This document shows, in pieces, positions 1-7,046 of a DNA stretch of 16,413 nt (positions are counted from its first letter, which is position 1; each line of letters opens with the position of its first letter). The notes below the pieces were generated by a model that made no database searches, was not told the origin of the DNA, and worked only from the letters and a program-made list of their open reading frames with translations. The position numbers and the translations under genes were made by a program. This stretch comes from Candidatus Rokuibacteriota bacterium. GTDB lineage: Bacteria > Methylomirabilota > Methylomirabilia > Rokubacteriales > CSP1-6. The stretch spans positions 1 through 16,413 of the forward strand of contig JACQCN010000198.1 in the NCBI GenBank assembly GCA_016201575.1, given 5' to 3'.

Positions 1-1
1 C

Positions 2-562
2 CTCACGCGCGCCCGGCTGGTGGGCGGCGACCCGGGGCGCGGGGAGCAGGCGCTCGCCCGCCGGGTCCGGGCCGCGCTCCGCGCGATCGTCTACGGGAGC
101 GCCATCGGGCGGGCCGACCTGAAGGAGATCGTGGAGGTGCGGCAGCGGATGGAGATCGAGCTCGGCAAGGAGACGCCCGGCCGCTTCCACGTGAAGTACG
201 GGCGGGGCGGACTCACGGACGTCGAGTTCCTCGCCCAGGCGCTCCAGCTCGTGCACGGCGCCGCCCATCCCGCGGTGCGCGGCCGCAACACCCTGGCGGC
301 CCTCGGGGCGCTCGCGCGCGAGGGCCTCATGGCGCCCGACGACGCCCGGGCGCTGGCCGGGCATTATCGTATGCTGAGGAGCGTGTCGCTCGCGCTCCGC
401 CTGTTCGGCGCCCGTCCCACCGACACGCTCGACGTCGCCGGCCCCATCCCGGCGCGGGTGGCGAAGAGCCTCGACTACCCCGACCGCGAGGCGTTCCTGA
501 CCGACTACCGCCGGCGCACCGCCGCCGTGCGGGAGATCTACGGGCGGCTCCTCCGTGGCTGA
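2..562 (+). CDS. glnE: Glutamine synthetase adenylyltransferase, C-terminal part (cut by window edge)
   Basis: This is the last 186 residues of a GlnE-type bifunctional adenylyltransferase, which attaches AMP to and removes it from glutamine synthetase in response to PII. The frame is open from base 2, so the gene begins outside the window; the GTG at 20 is internal. The piece contains the helical stretch KYGRGGLTDVEFLAQ, matching the conserved GGxxDVEF segment that follows the second nucleotidyltransferase domain. An upstream TRARLVGGDP-like stretch also fits GlnE. The catalytic GS-x-DxD motifs must lie left of the window and cannot be checked. The stop codon falls inside the start of polA (8-bp overlap), so the two genes are probably co-transcribed and translationally coupled. 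Family assignment is firm; activity cannot be judged from this fragment. Confidence 0.9.
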   Translation, partial: LTRARLVGGDPGRGEQALARRVRAALRAIVYGSAIGRADLKEIVEVRQRMEIELGKETPGRFHVKYGRGGLTDVEFLAQALQLVHGAAHPAVRGRNTLAALGALAREGLMAPDDARALAGHYRMLRSVSLALRLFGARPTDTLDVAGPIPARVAKSLDYPDREAFLTDYRRRTAAVREIYGRLLRG

Positions 563-3158
563 ACGCCTCTACCTCGTCGACGGACACTCCCATCTCTTCC
601 GCGCCTACCATGCCGTCGGCTACCTCTCGACCTCCCGGGGCGTGCCGAGCCACGCGGTGCTGATCCTCAGCACGATGCTCTGGAAGCTCATCCGGGAGGA
701 GCGGCCGGACTACCTCGGCATCGCCTGGGACGCGCCCGGCGCCACCTTCCGCGACAAGCTGTTCGAGCAGTACAAGGCGACGCGCGCGGGAATGCCGCCC
801 GACCTGGTCCAGCAGCTCCCCTACGTGCGCCGGCTCTTCGAGGCGCTCCGCACCCCGGTGATCGAGGTGCCGGGCTACGAAGCGGACGACGTCCTCGGCA
901 CGCTCGTGGAGCGCGTCGCCGACCGCGACCTGGAGGTCGTGCTGGTGACGGGCGACAAGGACATGCTCCAGCTCGTCGGCCCGAAGGTCACCGTCCTGTC
1001 CGTGCTCGGACGCTCCGGCGAGCGCATCGTGTACGACGCCGCCAGGGTGCGCGAGCGCTGGGGGGTGGACCCGGCGCAGATCCCGGATGTGCTCGCCCTC
1101 ATGGGCGACTCGATCGACAACATCCCGGGTGTCCCCGGCGTCGGCGAGAAGACGGCGGTCAAGCTCCTCGGCCAGTTCGGGAGCGTCGAGCGGCTCTACG
1201 ACAACCTGACGCTCGTCTCCGGCAAGCTCCGCGAGACGCTGGCGGCCAACCGCAAGCAGGCGCTGCTCTCCCGCGAGCTCGCCACCGTGAGCCGCCAGGT
1301 GCCGATCGACTTCGACCTCGAGTCGTTCCGCCTGCGCGAGCCCGACTGGCCGAAGCTGCGCGCGCTCTGGATGGAGATGGAGTTCACGCGGCTCCTCAAG
1401 GAGCTGCCGACCCAGGGCCTGCCCGCGGTCACGGAGCCCGTGACGACGTTCGACACGCCGGCCGCGCTCCGCGCGTATCTCGGGCGCGTGCCGCCCGGGG
1501 AGGCGCTCGCGCTCGACTGGGCGGGGGAGGCGCGACCGCCCGACCCGCGGCTCCGGGGCTTCGGGCTCTTCCATCCCGCCGCCGGCGCCGCCTTCGTCCC
1601 GGTCGCCGATCCCGACGTTCTGGGCGGACCCTGGCCCGTGCTCTTCGGCGCCCGCGAGCTGATCCTCCACGACGCGAAGCCAGTGATCGAGTGGATGCTG
1701 GCGCGCGGCGACGAGCCGCCCCCGGTGCACGACAGCGCCGTCGCCTCGTACCTCCTGAACCCGGCGCGGCTGTCGTACCCGCTGGACCAGGTGTGCATGG
1801 GGGTGTTCGGCGAGTGCCGCGCGACCCTGGAGGGCGCCGCCGAGCTGCCCGACGCGGAGCTGGGCCCGCGCCTGGGCGCCCGCGCGCGCTGGCTCTGGCG
1901 GTACTGGGCCCACGTCGTCGCCCAGCTCGAGGCGCTCGCCCTCAAGCCGATCTACGACGAGATCGAGCGCCCGCTGGTGCCCGTGCTGGCGCGGATGGAG
2001 CGGGCGGGGATCCGCGTCGACGTCGAGCGCCTGGCGGCCTTCGCCAAGGAGCTCGAGCGGAGCCTGGACGTGCTCACGCGCGAGACCCACACCCTCGCCG
2101 GGGAGCCGTTCAACATCGGCTCGCCCAAGCAGCTCGCCCACATCCTCTTCGAGAAGCTCAAGCTCCCGGTGATCCGCCGGACCAAGACCGGGCCCTCGAC
2201 GGACGCCGACGTCCTCACCGAGCTGGCGCTCGGCCACGAGCTGCCCGCCAAGGTCCTCGAGTACCGGACGCTCTCGAAGCTCAAGTCCACCTACGCCGAC
2301 GCGCTCCCCGCGCTGATCCACCCCGTCACCGGCCGCATCCACACCACGTTCAACCAGCTGGTGGCGGCGACGGGGAGATTATCGTCATCGGAGCCGAACC
2401 TCCAGAACATTCCCATTCGCACCGAGCTGGGGCGCCGCATCCGCGCCGCCTTCATCCCGGAGCGGGGCTGGCGCTTCGTCGCCGCCGACTACTCGCAGAT
2501 CGAGCTGCGGATCCTCGCCCACTGCGCGGGCGAGGAGTCGATCGTCGAGGCCTTCCGCCGCGACGAGGACATCCACACGCGCACGGCGGCGGAGGTGCTC
2601 AAGGTGCCGCCGGAAGCCGTCACCGACGAGCAGCGCCGCGTGGCCAAGATGATCAACTACGCGCTCCTCTACGGCGTCTCCGCCTTCGGCCTCGCCCAGG
2701 GCGCGCGCATCCCCCGGGCCGAGGCCGACGCCTACATCCGCGAGTACTACGCCACCCATCCCAGCGTGCGCGCCTTCATCGAGACCACGCTCGCCGAGGG
2801 CCGGGAGCGGGGCTACGTGACGACCGTGCTCGGGCGCCGCCGCTACCTCCCCGACCTCAACAGCGGCAACCCGGTGGCCCGCAACGCCGCCGAGCGGATG
2901 GCGATGAACGCCCCCATCCAGGGCTCGAGCGCCGACATGATCAAGCTGGCGATGGTGCGGGTCGACGCGGCGCTGCGCGCCCGCCGGCTCCGCACCCGGA
3001 TGCTGCTCCAGGTCCACGACGAGCTGGTGTTCGAGGCGCCGCCCGGCGAGGTGGACGAGGTGAAGCGCCTGGTGCGCGAGCTGATGGAGTCGGCGATGCC
3101 GCTCAGCGTGCCCGTGAAGGTCGACGTCAAGGCCGGCGACGACTGGTCGCAGGTCTGA
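555..3158 (+). CDS. polA: DNA polymerase I, probably without proofreading
   Basis: This 867-residue protein fills gaps and removes primers in replication and repair. The 5'-nuclease domain (about 1-285) shows VDGHSHLFRAY, EADD near 109-112, VTGDKDM near 131-137 and the helix-hairpin-helix GVPGVGEKTA. The polymerase domain (about 470-867) shows motif A DYSQIELR at 645-652, motif B RRVAKMINYALLYG at 694-707 and motif C VHDE at 820-823. The middle domain looks like a dead 3'-5' exonuclease: the DxE motif reads DWA at 321-323, the later region reads HDAKPVIEW instead of NLKYD, and the final metal-binding Asp segment is not found. Residue 702 is Tyr where E. coli Pol I (F762) and Taq (F667) have Phe. 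The GTG start at 555 is used because homology begins there; it lacks a good Shine-Dalgarno sequence and probably relies on coupling to glnE. Confidence 0.97.
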   Translation: MAERLYLVDGHSHLFRAYHAVGYLSTSRGVPSHAVLILSTMLWKLIREERPDYLGIAWDAPGATFRDKLFEQYKATRAGMPPDLVQQLPYVRRLFEALRTPVIEVPGYEADDVLGTLVERVADRDLEVVLVTGDKDMLQLVGPKVTVLSVLGRSGERIVYDAARVRERWGVDPAQIPDVLALMGDSIDNIPGVPGVGEKTAVKLLGQFGSVERLYDNLTLVSGKLRETLAANRKQALLSRELATVSRQVPIDFDLESFRLREPDWPKLRALWMEMEFTRLLKELPTQGLPAVTEPVTTFDTPAALRAYLGRVPPGEALALDWAGEARPPDPRLRGFGLFHPAAGAAFVPVADPDVLGGPWPVLFGARELILHDAKPVIEWMLARGDEPPPVHDSAVASYLLNPARLSYPLDQVCMGVFGECRATLEGAAELPDAELGPRLGARARWLWRYWAHVVAQLEALALKPIYDEIERPLVPVLARMERAGIRVDVERLAAFAKELERSLDVLTRETHTLAGEPFNIGSPKQLAHILFEKLKLPVIRRTKTGPSTDADVLTELALGHELPAKVLEYRTLSKLKSTYADALPALIHPVTGRIHTTFNQLVAATGRLSSSEPNLQNIPIRTELGRRIRAAFIPERGWRFVAADYSQIELRILAHCAGEESIVEAFRRDEDIHTRTAAEVLKVPPEAVTDEQRRVAKMINYALLYGVSAFGLAQGARIPRAEADAYIREYYATHPSVRAFIETTLAEGRERGYVTTVLGRRRYLPDLNSGNPVARNAAERMAMNAPIQGSSADMIKLAMVRVDAALRARRLRTRMLLQVHDELVFEAPPGEVDEVKRLVRELMESAMPLSVPVKVDVKAGDDWSQV

Positions 3159-3171
3159 TTCCACCCGTTCT

Positions 3172-3747
3172 TCATCCTCTCCTCGTCCGAACCGGGCGGG
3201 AACGCTTGCCCCGTGCGGTCCTCAGCTCCGCCACGAACTCATCGAACCGGTGCTCCGCGCCCTCCGTGACGCTCCAGCGGCGTATCGCCGCCAGCTTCAC
3301 GCGATTTCGCCGTGCGATGGACACCGCCACCGCGAGGCTCTGCCGGTCGTTCCAATGGTAGAAGGCGGCGGGGCGATCGCGGCACGAGTCGGTTGGCGAG
3401 AGCACGAGCGCGCGCGCTCGTGACCGCCGGTGCTCGACCGGCTTGATGCGGTAGTCCCCGCCGATGGCCACCGGACCGCGAGGGAACTCGACGTAAAAGC
3501 GCGCGCGCGAGTGAAGATACCGGTCCGCCCGTCGCCGGAAGCTCACGGAGCCCATGGCCGCGTCGAGCGCGGCCTGGGTGACGTGGCCGAGCAGGATGAA
3601 GTCCACGTCCGCCGAGACATACGCGCCACCGCTGTGCAGGCTCGCGCACGCGCCGCCGGTGAGGACGGCGCGGATCCCGTGCCGCCGGAGGGCGTCGCCG
3701 ACTTGGATCGCCACCGAGCTGAGACTGGAGCGAGCGGCGATACTCAC
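3172..3747 (-). CDS. Nucleotidyltransferase-fold protein (AbiEii/DUF6036-like), partner of winged-helix gene
   Basis: This 191-residue protein has a minimal-nucleotidyltransferase signature: VLTGGACAS at 28-36 followed by SADVDF at 45-50, the GG and DxD elements that hold nucleotide and metal. A possible third carboxylate is E87 in FYVEFP. The later stretch LSPTDSCRDR..AFYHWNDRQSL (about 116-138) resembles a block I associate with small nucleotidyltransferase proteins of the AbiEii/MNT type. Its GTG start overlaps the stop of the upstream winged-helix gene by 4 bp (GTGA), so the two are translated together. It faces polA, and the two stop codons are only about 14 bp apart. Such pairs are often discussed as toxin-antitoxin or abortive-infection modules, but nothing here proves which partner, if either, is toxic. 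The substrate is unknown. Confidence 0.75.
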   Translation of the reverse strand: MSIAARSSLSSVAIQVGDALRRHGIRAVLTGGACASLHSGGAYVSADVDFILLGHVTQAALDAAMGSVSFRRRADRYLHSRARFYVEFPRGPVAIGGDYRIKPVEHRRSRARALVLSPTDSCRDRPAAFYHWNDRQSLAVAVSIARRNRVKLAAIRRWSVTEGAEHRFDEFVAELRTARGKRSRPVRTRRG

Positions 3748-4082
3748 AAGGGCTTGGCGGTGCGCCGGGGTCGCCGGCGGAGGGCGGACACCCGGGTCCT
3801 CAGCTCGAACTCCGGCTCGGTCAGGCGCAGAAGGAAGCGCTGGAGCTCGTCGTACGCGAAATAGCGCGGGTCGAGCCGAAAGACGCGGGTTCGCCCGAGC
3901 GTCCGGGCGGCCACGAGACCATCATTTTCGAGGCTGCGCAGGGCCTTCTGGACGCTGGAGAACGGCATCCCGAGCACCCGGGCGAGCTCGCGAGGATAGC
4001 TCTCGGACAGGAGACGCAAGGCCAGGAGGACTCTGGTCCGGCCTTCGCCGCCGAAGGGGCTCGCGGTGGATTTGACCGCCAT
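3744..4082 (-). CDS. Winged helix-turn-helix regulator
   Basis: This 112-residue protein reads as a single DNA-binding domain. A helix-turn-helix at about 27-55 (ELARVLGMPFSSVQKAL, then LENDGLV) is followed by a beta wing (AARTLGRTRVFRLD), as in ArsR/MarR-like winged helices. The basic tail RALRRRPRRT-like region could add DNA contacts. It is the first gene of a two-gene minus-strand unit with the nucleotidyltransferase-fold gene and probably regulates that unit. The ATG at 4082 is preferred because it opens the conserved domain; there is no Shine-Dalgarno sequence, and a TATGAT box lies 5 bp upstream. The ligand and the target sites are not visible in the sequence. Confidence 0.8.
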   Translation of the reverse strand: MAVKSTASPFGGEGRTRVLLALRLLSESYPRELARVLGMPFSSVQKALRSLENDGLVAARTLGRTRVFRLDPRYFAYDELQRFLLRLTEPEFELRTRVSALRRRPRRTAKPL

Positions 4083-4087
4083 AGGAG

Positions 4088-4093
4088 ATCATA
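4088..4093 (-). promoter_or_regulatory. -10 box suggesting a leaderless transcript of the winged-helix gene
   Basis: On the minus strand TATGAT (5 of 6 to consensus) ends 5 nt before the ATG at 4082, so transcription would start at or next to the A of the start codon. The local sequence is AT-rich compared with its surroundings. No -35 at proper spacing is evident; a TTGCGA lies about 20 bp upstream, which is too far. Confidence 0.5.
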
Positions 4094-4209
4094 TGAACAC
4101 AATTAGCGGTCAGTCGCAAACGTCGCCTTGGAGAGTCTCTGCCGGACGAAGCAGCCGCTTCGAGGGTTGACGCGATCCTCGCCGGCCATCGAGTCAGGGG
4201 CCGGGCTCG

Positions 4210-4218
4210 TGCTATCGT
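4210..4218 (+). promoter_or_regulatory. Possible extended -10 promoter of the MetE-like gene
   Basis: TGCTATCGT fits an extended -10 (TGn followed by a 4-of-6 match to TATAAT), 27 bp before the GTG start. A GGAGG Shine-Dalgarno sequence lies between them at 4231-4235. No -35 sits at the right distance; a TTGACG at 4167-4172 is too far upstream. Confidence 0.4.
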
Positions 4219-4245
4219 GTCCCATCCGCGGGAGGGCCCAGGACC

Positions 4246-5337
4246 GTGCCGAGCTACCGGAGCGACGTGGTGGGGAGCTTGCTGCGCCCGGCGTATCTCG
4301 TCGAGGCCCGCCGGGACGCCGAGAGCGGGCGCCTCGGCCCGGCGGAGTTCAAGCAGGTCGAGGACCGCGCCGTCGACGAGGCCGTGACGCTGCAGGAGGA
4401 GGCCGGGCTCGCCGTGGTCACCGACGGCGAGATGCGGCGCTACGCGTTCTTCGGCCACCTGATCGAGGCGCTCGACGGCTTCGACAAGCTCGGGGGCTGG
4501 GCCATCCCGTTCCGCAACGAGCGGGGCGAGCAGCTCGTATTCAAGCGCCCCGTCGTCGTCGAGCGGCTGCGCTGGCGGCGGAGCATGTGCGCCGAGGAGT
4601 TCGTCTATCTGCGGGCGCGCGCCCGCCGCCCGGGCAAGACCACGCTCATCAGCGCCCAGCAGGCCGCCGCGTACTACGACCCGGACAAGTCGCGCGCGGC
4701 CTACGCGACCCGCGACGCCTACCTGGCCGACGTGGTGGACTTCAGCCGGCGCGAGGTCGAGGAGCTGCTCCGCCTGGGCTGCACCTACGTCCAGATCGAC
4801 GCGCCCCAGTACGCGGCGCTCCTCGACCCGTCGATCCGGGAAGGCTACCGCCAGCGCGGGAGCGATCCCGACCGGCTCATCGACACCTGCATCGAGATGG
4901 ACAACGCCGTGATCGGCGACCATCCCGGCGTCACCTTCGGCCTGCACGTCTGCCGCGGCAACAACCAGTCGATGTTCTACGCGAGCGGCGGCTACGAGCC
5001 CATCGCCGAGCGCGTGTTCCGGCGGGCGCGGTTCCAGCGCTTCCTGCTCGAGTACGACGACGAGCGGTCGGGGAGCTTCGAGCCGCTCCGCGCCGTGCCC
5101 AACGACCGGATCGTGGTGCTCGGCCTGGTGACGACCAAGACGCCGCGCGTGGAGACGGTGGAGGAGCTCACGACGCGGATCGAGGCGGCGGCCACGATCG
5201 TCCCCCTCGAGCGGCTCGCGCTGTCACCGCAGTGCGGCTTCGCCTCCACCATGGAGGGCAACCGGATCTCCACGGACGCACAGCGGCGCAAGCTCGCCGT
5301 CGTCGCCGCCACCGCCCGCGCGGTCTGGGGCGCCTGA
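4246..5337 (+). CDS. Single-domain MetE-like (cobalamin-independent methionine synthase family) methyltransferase
   Basis: This 363-residue protein corresponds to the catalytic C-terminal barrel of MetE without the N-terminal domain of the 750-residue enzyme. The four zinc ligands known from MetE are all recognisable: H234 and C236 in FGLHVCRGN, E269 in FLLEYDD, and C330 in LSPQCGFAS. TDGEMRR at 59-65 and QIDAP at 183-187 match other core motifs, although the Glu of the MetE QIDEP motif is Ala here. Such core proteins transfer methyl groups to a thiol activated by zinc. The methyl donor and acceptor of this branch are not certain, so methionine synthesis should not be assumed. The GTG start at 4246 follows GGAGG with 10-nt spacing. 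It is monocistronic and ends at a perfect hairpin. Confidence 0.9.
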   Translation: MPSYRSDVVGSLLRPAYLVEARRDAESGRLGPAEFKQVEDRAVDEAVTLQEEAGLAVVTDGEMRRYAFFGHLIEALDGFDKLGGWAIPFRNERGEQLVFKRPVVVERLRWRRSMCAEEFVYLRARARRPGKTTLISAQQAAAYYDPDKSRAAYATRDAYLADVVDFSRREVEELLRLGCTYVQIDAPQYAALLDPSIREGYRQRGSDPDRLIDTCIEMDNAVIGDHPGVTFGLHVCRGNNQSMFYASGGYEPIAERVFRRARFQRFLLEYDDERSGSFEPLRAVPNDRIVVLGLVTTKTPRVETVEELTTRIEAAATIVPLERLALSPQCGFASTMEGNRISTDAQRRKLAVVAATARAVWGA

Positions 5338-5359
5338 GCCCGCGCCCGAGGGCGCGGGC
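5338..5359 (+). terminator. Perfect 10-bp hairpin after the MetE-like gene
   Basis: GCCCGCGCCC at 5338-5347 pairs fully with GGGCGCGGGC at 5350-5359, beginning right after the stop codon. There is no U-tract on either strand. It lies between convergent reading directions and may end transcription from both sides. Confidence 0.55.
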
Positions 5360-5366
5360 CCGGCCG

Positions 5367-5817
5367 TCACCCCCGACGCATCGCGCCCGGCGCGGGGAAG
5401 CCCGCCGCGTCGACCTCGTCCCGGCTCACGCCCACCGACGCGGCGGTCTCGAGAAGCTGTGACCACGTCGTCTCGTCGAGCGGCAACCCGTTGGCGGCCC
5501 GGTCGGCGCGAGTGCGCTCCTCGGGCTCGCCCGGCACCAGGATCTCGCCGCCCGGTGCGGCCGGAGGCGAGGCCTTGACCCACTCGACGCGGCGGCGGAT
5601 CTCGGCGGCGAAGCTCTCGGGCGGCGTGAAGGCGCCGGGCTCGATCAGGACGGAGAACATCCCGTTCAGGACCCGCCTGGCGGAGGGGTTTGCCCGGATT
5701 GCTGCCGCCGCCCCCCGTGAGCCCGCCCTGGCCGAAGCCGAACCGCATCGCGCCCTCCTGGAAAAGGTCCGCGAGGGAGTAGATTCCACCCTTTCCCCGG
5801 CGCCGGCCGTATAACAA
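5367..5817 (-). pseudogene. Remnant of an Ldh_2 family (YbiC/HcxB-type malate/lactate/ureidoglycolate) dehydrogenase
   Basis: The minus strand reads as the C-terminal third of an NAD(P)-dependent Ldh_2 oxidoreductase. One frame gives LTGGGGSNPG (about 5692-5721). The next frame gives NPSARRVLNGMFSVLIEPG, then WVKASPP, ILVPGEPEERTRA and LPLDETTW, down to a TGA at 5367-5369. The frames join seamlessly if one A of the AAA run at 5689-5691 is removed, so a single-base frameshift separates them. Recognisable homology begins only around 5733, whereas the family is about 350 residues long, so the N-terminal two thirds are gone; the sigma-factor gene starts just beyond. Truncation plus frameshift make it a decayed gene. 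The frameshift alone could be an assembly error, but the truncation could not. Confidence 0.75.
5810..5815 (+). promoter_or_regulatory. -10 box of the sigma-factor operon
   Basis: TATAAC (5 of 6 to consensus) ends 9 bp before the ATG at 5825, which would give a 5' leader of only 2-3 nt. No clear Shine-Dalgarno precedes the ATG, which agrees with leaderless or nearly leaderless translation. No convincing -35 was found 16-18 bp upstream. Confidence 0.4.
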
Positions 5818-5824
5818 GGCCGAG

Positions 5825-6301
5825 ATGGACGAGCGGACGTTCGCCCGGCTGGCCGAGGAGTACGCGGCGCGGCTCTACACGGTGGCCTTCCGGATGCTCG
5901 GCAACCGGGCCGACGCCGAGGACGCGGTGCAGCGGACGCTGCTGAAGTGCTTCGCCGCCCGCCGATCGTACTCGCCGCGCTGGGCCGCCTCCACCTGGCT
6001 CTATCGCGCGCTCGCCAACGTGTGCATCGACGAGCTGCGCCGGCGGCGCCCGGCCGGCGCGGCGGCGCCGCCCGCGCCCGCGCCGCCGGCGGTCGAGCCC
6101 GTCGATCTCGCGCGCGCGCGCGACCGGGTGCCGCGGGAGGCGCGGCTGCTCCTGGCACTCCGCTACGTCGACGGGCTCTCCTACCAGGACCTGGCCCGCG
6201 TCCGTGGCATCTCGATCAACACCGTGAAGAGCCAGCTTGCCCGCGGCAAGGCGATCCTGAAGGCGGCGCTCGCTGGGGGAGGGGACGATGGACGACCTTG
6301 A
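5825..6301 (+). CDS. ECF-type RNA polymerase sigma factor
   Basis: This 158-residue protein has the two-domain layout of extracytoplasmic-function sigma factors. Region 2 runs from about 10 to 76 (YAARLYTVAFRMLGN, ADAEDAVQRTLLKCF, STWLYRALANVCIDELRRR). A Pro/Ala-rich linker follows, then region 4 at about 102-150 with the helix-turn-helix LSYQDLARVRGISINTVKSQLARG. Region 2 contacts core polymerase and the -10 element; region 4 reads the -35 element. The last 14 bp overlap the start of an alkylation-repair gene, and no separate anti-sigma gene sits beside it. The context suggests a role in the response to DNA alkylation, but its target promoters cannot be read from this window. Confidence 0.92.
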   Translation: MDERTFARLAEEYAARLYTVAFRMLGNRADAEDAVQRTLLKCFAARRSYSPRWAASTWLYRALANVCIDELRRRRPAGAAAPPAPAPPAVEPVDLARARDRVPREARLLLALRYVDGLSYQDLARVRGISINTVKSQLARGKAILKAALAGGGDDGRP

Positions 6302-6998
6302 GACGACCCTGACGCGGTACTTCCGGCCCGGGGCCCCGCGCGGGCTGGTGGATCGCGCGCTGCGCGGTGCCCACGCGGACGCTCCCGACCTGGCCGGGCT
6401 CGTCGAGCGCCTGCGCATCGACGCGACGGAGCGCGGCGTGTCGTGGATCCGCCAGGACGGCGGCGGAGGAGGCGCGACCGCTCCGGCGCGCCGCCTGGCC
6501 GAGCAGGCGCGCCGCGAGATCGGCGAGTACCTGGACGGGCGGCGCGCCTTCTTCACCGTGCCCGTGGACCTCGCGGGCGCCGGCGAGTTCCAGGCGCGCG
6601 TACTCGACGAGGCCCGGCGCATCGGGTTCGGCGAGGTGGTCTCCTACGCGGAGCTGGCGCGTCGCATCGGGCGCCCGCGCGCGGCCCGCGCCGTCGGCAA
6701 CGCCCTCGGCGCCAACCCGGTGCCAGTGATCGTCCCGTGTCACCGCGTCGTCCGCGGGGACGGGACGTGGGGACACTACCTCTTCGGCGAGCGGCTCAAG
6801 ACGCGGCTCCTCGCGCTCGAGCGCTCGACGCCCGCGCTCGTGGGCTGCGCGACCACGCGCATCGTCTGCCGCCACGGCTGCGCCCACGAGCAGCGCGTCC
6901 GCGAGGACCGGCGCGTCGTGTTCGCGTCGGTGGAGGACGCCGAGAGCGTCGGGTACCGGCCCTGCCGGGCCTGCCGCCCGGCCGTGATCGCGCACTAG
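6288..6998 (+). CDS. O6-alkylguanine-DNA alkyltransferase fused to a C-terminal Ada-type zinc domain
   Basis: This 236-residue protein probably repairs alkylated DNA by moving the alkyl group to its own cysteines. Residues about 40-180 are an Ogt/MGMT domain: DATERGVSWIR, then RAVGNALGANPVPVIVPCHRVV with acceptor Cys151 in PCHR. Residues about 186-231 match the Ada methylphosphotriester domain, with cysteines at 194, 198, 226 and 229 (IVCRHGC and YRPCRACRP); in E. coli Ada the equivalent of Cys194 is Cys38, which accepts the methyl group from phosphotriesters. The order is opposite to Ada, and the AraC helix-turn-helix is missing. The first ~35 residues (MDDLETTLTRYFRPGAP) recall the N-terminal helix of anti-sigma factors, a weak resemblance. 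The ATG follows a strong GGGGGAGGGG and overlaps the sigma gene by 14 bp. The domains are certain; a regulatory role is inference. Confidence 0.9.
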   Translation: MDDLETTLTRYFRPGAPRGLVDRALRGAHADAPDLAGLVERLRIDATERGVSWIRQDGGGGGATAPARRLAEQARREIGEYLDGRRAFFTVPVDLAGAGEFQARVLDEARRIGFGEVVSYAELARRIGRPRAARAVGNALGANPVPVIVPCHRVVRGDGTWGHYLFGERLKTRLLALERSTPALVGCATTRIVCRHGCAHEQRVREDRRVVFASVEDAESVGYRPCRACRPAVIAH

Positions 6999-7011
6999 TC
7001 TCGCGAGCCTA

Positions 7012-7040
7012 TTGACAGCGGCGCCGTGCGGAGGTTCAAT
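7012..7040 (+). promoter_or_regulatory. Sigma-70-type promoter in front of a noncoding transcription unit
   Basis: Consensus TTGACA at 7012-7017 is separated by exactly 17 bp from TTCAAT at 7035-7040 (4 of 6). The predicted start is near 7047. It lies just after the stop of the alkyltransferase gene and points into a region with no credible ORF that ends in a strong terminator. Confidence 0.65.
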
Positions 7041-7046
7041 CGCACC

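Noticed and set aside
327..2342. A 671-codon open frame on the minus strand across glnE/polA
   Set aside because: It is antisense to two firmly identified genes, and its translation is Arg/Glu/Val-rich without any domain, typical of shadow frames in GC-rich DNA.
5491..5814. A 107-codon plus-strand ORF between the MetE-like and sigma genes
   Set aside because: It is antisense to the Ldh_2 remnant, whose similarity explains the open frame.
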